Of a stretch of 34,372 nucleotides of DNA, positions 32,188 through 34,372 are shown piece by piece. Numbering within the stretch: position 1 is the stretch's first letter; the number at the start of each line of letters is the position of its first letter. Source of the stretch: Lachnospiraceae bacterium (GTDB lineage: Bacteria; Bacillota; Clostridia; Lachnospirales; Lachnospiraceae). Location of the stretch: contig JAFQBM010000042.1 in assembly GCA_017399685.1 (NCBI GenBank), positions 1-34,372 on the forward strand, written 5' to 3'. The notes below the pieces were generated by a model that saw only the letters and a program-made list of their open reading frames with translations, had not been told where the DNA came from and made no database searches. A program made the position numbers and the translations under genes.

Positions 32188-32433
32188 ATGAAGATGGCAG
32201 GAAAATATGTTTTCCCAGACCCAAATGACAGGTCAAAAAATAATCCTTGTACTATCATGGATACTAAGAAAGTATTGGGTATTTATAATCAGGGACACCC
32301 AGATGAAGAAGATATGCAAAAAGTTACTGAAAAAGTTCAGGAATGGATTAGAGAAAAAGCAGACAAATTGGGTTGGGACGAAGTGAAATTTGCTGGTGGA
32401 CAGTGTATTTTAGAAAATCGTTTTGAAAAATAA
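32188..32433 (+). CDS. hypothetical protein, 81 aa
   Basis: AGGAAGGAG lies 6 nt before ATG 32188. The product has a short start (MKMAGKYVFPDPNDRSKNNPCTIMDTKKVLGIYNQG) and a helical second half (…EEDMQKVTEKVQEWIREKADKLGWDEVKF…) ending in a beta strand. Soluble, no family recognised. It is not one of the distal-tail or tail-lysin genes that normally follow a tape measure. Confidence 0.65.
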   Translation: MKMAGKYVFPDPNDRSKNNPCTIMDTKKVLGIYNQGHPDEEDMQKVTEKVQEWIREKADKLGWDEVKFAGGQCILENRFEK

Positions 32434-32451
32434 ACACATATTAACTATTAA
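32423..32451 (+). promoter_or_regulatory. probable promoter for the 49-aa gene
   Basis: TTGAAA (32423-32428), 17-bp spacer, TATTAA (32446-32451). The terminator-like hairpin at 32461 begins near the expected transcription start. Confidence 0.45.
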
Positions 32452-32460
32452 CTTAATGTA

Positions 32461-32489
32461 AGAGATTAGAGAAATCTAGTCTCTTTTTT
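32461..32489 (+). terminator. intrinsic terminator/leader hairpin
   Basis: AGAGATTAGA (32461-32470), GAAA loop, TCTAGTCTCT (32475-32484) with one T-G pair valid in plus-strand RNA, then T6. It ends the 81-aa gene and also lies directly in the leader of the 49-aa gene. Confidence 0.75.
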
Positions 32490-32508
32490 GATGAAAGGAA
32501 ATAACGCT

Positions 32509-32658
32509 ATGAAAAAGATTACGTATTTACTAAAACAACTTTTACCACTCACCTACCATTCAAAATATAAAGTCCAGAATGGTTCAAAAGAACTTGCAAT
32601 CTGGACTCAGTGGTTTGGTAAGCCATTTAATATCAAACGATATACATTAGCTGATTAA
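32509..32658 (+). CDS. small basic protein, 49 aa
   Basis: GAAAGGAA lies about 9 nt before ATG 32509; an ATG at 32491 is in frame but precedes this site. The product is MKKITYLLKQLLPLTYHSKY then KVQNGSKELAIWTQWFGKPF and NIKRYTLAD: an amphipathic basic helix followed by a beta-hairpin-like part. No family is known. Its last 3 bases overlap the convergent zinc-ribbon gene (32655), so the two genes meet end to end. Confidence 0.6.
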   Translation: MKKITYLLKQLLPLTYHSKYKVQNGSKELAIWTQWFGKPFNIKRYTLAD

Positions 32659-32786
32659 TGGAATTCTGTTCCATCACATTTTGGACATGGTGGCATTGTA
32701 TCAGTATCATCATCTAATACAACTACTTGTCCACAGTTATCACATGTATATTCGCCCTTACCTGGCTTTTCTCCTGTAGTTGGCAT
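32655..32786 (-). CDS. 43-aa zinc-ribbon protein (minus strand)
   Basis: On the minus strand AAAGGAGG lies 8 nt before ATG 32786, an excellent site. The product MPTTGEKPGKGEYTCDNCGQ … MPPCPKCDGTEFH has two CxxC pairs (Cys 15/18 and 34/37) around an acidic loop (LDDDTDT), a rubredoxin-like one-zinc ribbon. It is one of few minus-strand genes. It ends inside the stop of the convergent 49-aa gene. Confidence 0.75.
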   Translation of the reverse strand: MPTTGEKPGKGEYTCDNCGQVVVLDDDTDTMPPCPKCDGTEFH

Positions 32787-32928
32787 ACTCTAACCTCCTT
32801 TACACTTGATAAACAAATTATACTATATTATGTCATATTTTGGAATATGATGTTTGGATTTTGTTACAAAATATTATTTACAATCTTTTACAAATGTGAT
32901 ATTTTTATAATATTGGATAATAAATAAC

Positions 32929-32957
32929 TTGTCACAATTTAATAAAAGTGGTAGAAT
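32929..32957 (+). promoter_or_regulatory. promoter for the membrane-anchored protein gene
   Basis: TTGTCA (32929-32934), 17-bp spacer, TAGAAT (32952-32957). A hairpin begins about 12 nt after the expected start. Confidence 0.6.
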
Positions 32958-32975
32958 TTATAACAATAAAGAACA

Positions 32976-33004
32976 ATGCACAAATTGTTGCATCTTTTAT
33001 TTTC
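32976..33004 (+). terminator. terminator-like hairpin in the leader of the 33036 gene
   Basis: ATGCA (32976-32980) pairs with TGCAT (32989-32993), followed by CTTTTATTTTC. It lies between promoter and start codon, the same layout as before the tape-measure and 49-aa genes. Confidence 0.5.
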
Positions 33005-33035
33005 TACCTGAAATAAAAATACGGGAGGTAGAATA

Positions 33036-34250
33036 ATGGGATGTTTTAAGTTAAATACGAAGGCAAATACTGAGGAAGTTATTTATATGAGAAAATACAA
33101 CAAGGATAAGAAAAAAGCAACTAAAAAGGAGAAAAATAGGACGAAAGATGGTAAAGTAAGTAAACAGGTGATACAAATTTCTCTAGGTGGAGTTATCACT
33201 GTTATTGTGACTATTGCTGGCGCGGTAGTAGGGGCAACATGGTTGGTTGCAAATAATTTAGGAGAACTAAGAAGTGATATTGTAGCTTTAGACAAAGATA
33301 TTGATACGATAAATACTGAAATTTCTGAAATGAGTTCTGAAATTTCTGTGATGAGTGATTATTTATATAATGATGGAGGGGTTCAAGACCAACTTGGAGA
33401 TATTAATAAGCTTTTAGGAATGAATCCTATAAATGCATCATTAGACATTACCTCTTCTATAGGAAAAGTATCAATGCAACCAAATGATATAGGTTATGTT
33501 ACTTCTTCTATTACTTCTGAAACATGTATAGGAACGGATTCTGATGGAAATGTATATATTGCAGAAGATTTAATAAATGAAACGATACTTCTTACGTACT
33601 TTGAAGATGATAAGGAAGTTTATTTTTTAGGACAATACAATGAGAATTATAAATGGAATGGATATTGTGTAACTAATGCTTACAACCTAGATGGAACATT
33701 GTATGGTATTTGCGAATCAAATTTTGACAATGGAAAGCGTTTGGATTATAAATCTTTTTGTTATTTGAATAAAACAGAATGGATTTATTCGGATAAAATT
33801 TGTAATGAAGACGAAAACAGTGGGATAAATATACTTTATTCTTTTAATTACGAAAAAATTAAAAATTTCACTAATACTAATGCAAGAATAACTGATATTC
33901 TTTATGTAGATAAATTCATTGAAACTTCTGAAGCGAATATGCTTAAGTATTATTCTGGAAATACTTTTGATGGTAAATATAATGATGATAGTGGAAATGC
34001 TTATGAAGTTGTGTATAATGATGATGGCACTGTAAAAATGTTGTATGTTGGTGAATTTGTCAATGGTACATTTTGTGATGACGATGCATGGAGTATAGTT
34101 TATTCTGAAAATTATGAGTTTTATGTACATAATACCGGAAAATTTGAAAATGGAAAAGCTGTTAATAAATCAACAGAACCGATTAGTATTGACGAGATAA
34201 ATGAAATAATTTCTAGTTATAATTTTGATTGTGAATTAAAATGGAAGTAA
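33036..34250 (+). CDS. membrane-anchored protein with coiled coil and extracellular beta-rich domain, 404 aa
   Basis: GGGAGGT lies 7 nt before ATG 33036; a second start at ATG 33087 also has a fair site (GAGGAAG). After a very basic segment (KYNKDKKKATKKEKNRTKDGK) a single TM helix spans about residues 48-72 (ISLGGVITVIVTIAGAVVGATWLVA). Then comes a coiled coil (LRSDIVALDKDIDTINTEISEMSSEISVM). The rest is beta-rich, with MORN-like Tyr/Gly repeats near the end (YYSGNTFDGKYNDDSGNAYEVVYN…VGEFVNG). Positive-inside charge puts the C-terminal 330 residues outside. Possible roles are surface display, host interaction or superinfection exclusion (inference). Confidence 0.7.
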   Translation: MGCFKLNTKANTEEVIYMRKYNKDKKKATKKEKNRTKDGKVSKQVIQISLGGVITVIVTIAGAVVGATWLVANNLGELRSDIVALDKDIDTINTEISEMSSEISVMSDYLYNDGGVQDQLGDINKLLGMNPINASLDITSSIGKVSMQPNDIGYVTSSITSETCIGTDSDGNVYIAEDLINETILLTYFEDDKEVYFLGQYNENYKWNGYCVTNAYNLDGTLYGICESNFDNGKRLDYKSFCYLNKTEWIYSDKICNEDENSGINILYSFNYEKIKNFTNTNARITDILYVDKFIETSEANMLKYYSGNTFDGKYNDDSGNAYEVVYNDDGTVKMLYVGEFVNGTFCDDDAWSIVYSENYEFYVHNTGKFENGKAVNKSTEPISIDEINEIISSYNFDCELKWK

Positions 34251-34298
34251 GATTTTAGAAAAAAGCAACAATAAACTTAGTTAAATATCATAGTAAAA

Positions 34299-34345
34299 GA
34301 TGCCTAGTTACTAATAAATTTTTATACTAACTAAGGTGTCTTTTT
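34299..34345 (+). terminator. terminator-like hairpin at the right edge
   Basis: GATGCCTAGTTA (34299-34310) pairs with TAACTAAGGTGTC (34328-34340) with two wobble pairs valid in plus-strand RNA and one bulged A, then T5. It ends the membrane-anchored protein gene or heads the leader of the next gene. Confidence 0.65.
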
Positions 34346-34361
34346 ATTATGCAAAAAATTA
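34342..34361 (+). repeat. 20-bp direct repeat, copy 2 (right edge)
   Basis: TTTTATTATGCAAAAAATTA, identical to 24999-25018. It is followed by AACGAATGGAGA, which may contain the ribosome binding site of a gene starting beyond the window. Confidence 0.7.
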
Positions 34362-34372
34362 ACGAATGGAGA

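Noticed and set aside
33717-34130. 137-codon minus-strand ORF
   Set aside because: It is opposite the 404-aa gene, Ile/Phe-rich from antisense codons, and has no ribosome binding site.
1-34372. tRNA, rRNA or complete insertion sequences
   Set aside because: No tRNA T-arm-like motifs, no rRNA stretches and no transposase genes with terminal repeats were seen.

Overview
The window is AT-rich, with strong AGGAGG-type ribosome binding sites, near-consensus TTGACA/TATAAT promoters with 17-bp spacers, and U-tailed intrinsic terminators. Together with the protein families present, this points to a low-GC Firmicute, most likely a gut or rumen Clostridia member (Lachnospiraceae-like; inference). It looks like part of an extrachromosomal or mobile element, probably a plasmid or phage-plasmid. 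It carries a tubulin-type partition pair (TubR/TubZ-like), a primase-type replication protein, a tyrosine recombinase, many small DNA-binding proteins and a phage tail tape-measure gene. There are no rRNA, tRNA or core metabolic genes.

Layout. (1) 1-8474: accessory arm with an HNH nuclease remnant, a small autoregulated-looking HTH gene, a tyrosine recombinase beside a cluster of short repeats, a LexA-type DNA-binding domain without its protease, a frameshifted small gene, an HExxH metalloprotease-like protein, a six-TM protein, a ParB-related remnant, a SHOCT-domain protein and zinc-ribbon proteins. (2) 8475-9243: non-coding DNA packed with about 17 different short perfect hairpins, ending at a minus-strand terminator. 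(3) 9381-12500: a minus-strand HTH regulator with three ATAATTAT operator-like sites, then a 570-nt structured leader containing a 35-codon ORF and a terminator-like hairpin, then tubR and tubZ. (4) 12619-15913: seven small unrecognised genes (one with a cold-shock-like OB domain). (5) 16012-18969: initiator primase and two small genes. (6) 19314-22346: a 1010-aa protein with a D-x-D-x-D motif and a preceding RSPH segment, read as a divergent single-chain RNA polymerase of the YonO/QDE-1/RNAP beta-prime double-psi-barrel clan. (7) 22459-23330: two small HTH-like genes flanking a 425-nt, strongly structured non-coding region. (8) 23514-24904: zinc-ribbon protein, MazF/PemK-like protein and a promoter-hairpins-terminator small RNA candidate. 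(9) 25032-34372: a 2334-aa tape-measure protein with cell-wall-binding-like repeats, then small genes, several with a terminator-like hairpin right after the promoter.

How it may work together (inference): the primase protein starts replication, TubZ with TubR segregates the element, the recombinase resolves or integrates it, and the small HTH proteins regulate modules. The encoded polymerase-like protein could transcribe a subset of the element's own genes, possibly the late (tail) genes. A 20-bp sequence repeated before the tape-measure gene and before the next gene at the right edge is a candidate recognition site.

Most notable: the polymerase-like protein; two large non-coding regions rich in RNA-like hairpins, several with G-U pairs that fit only plus-strand RNA; and three genes (primase, a 79-aa protein, polymerase) whose good Shine-Dalgarno sites sit 8 nt before AUA or AUU instead of AUG.
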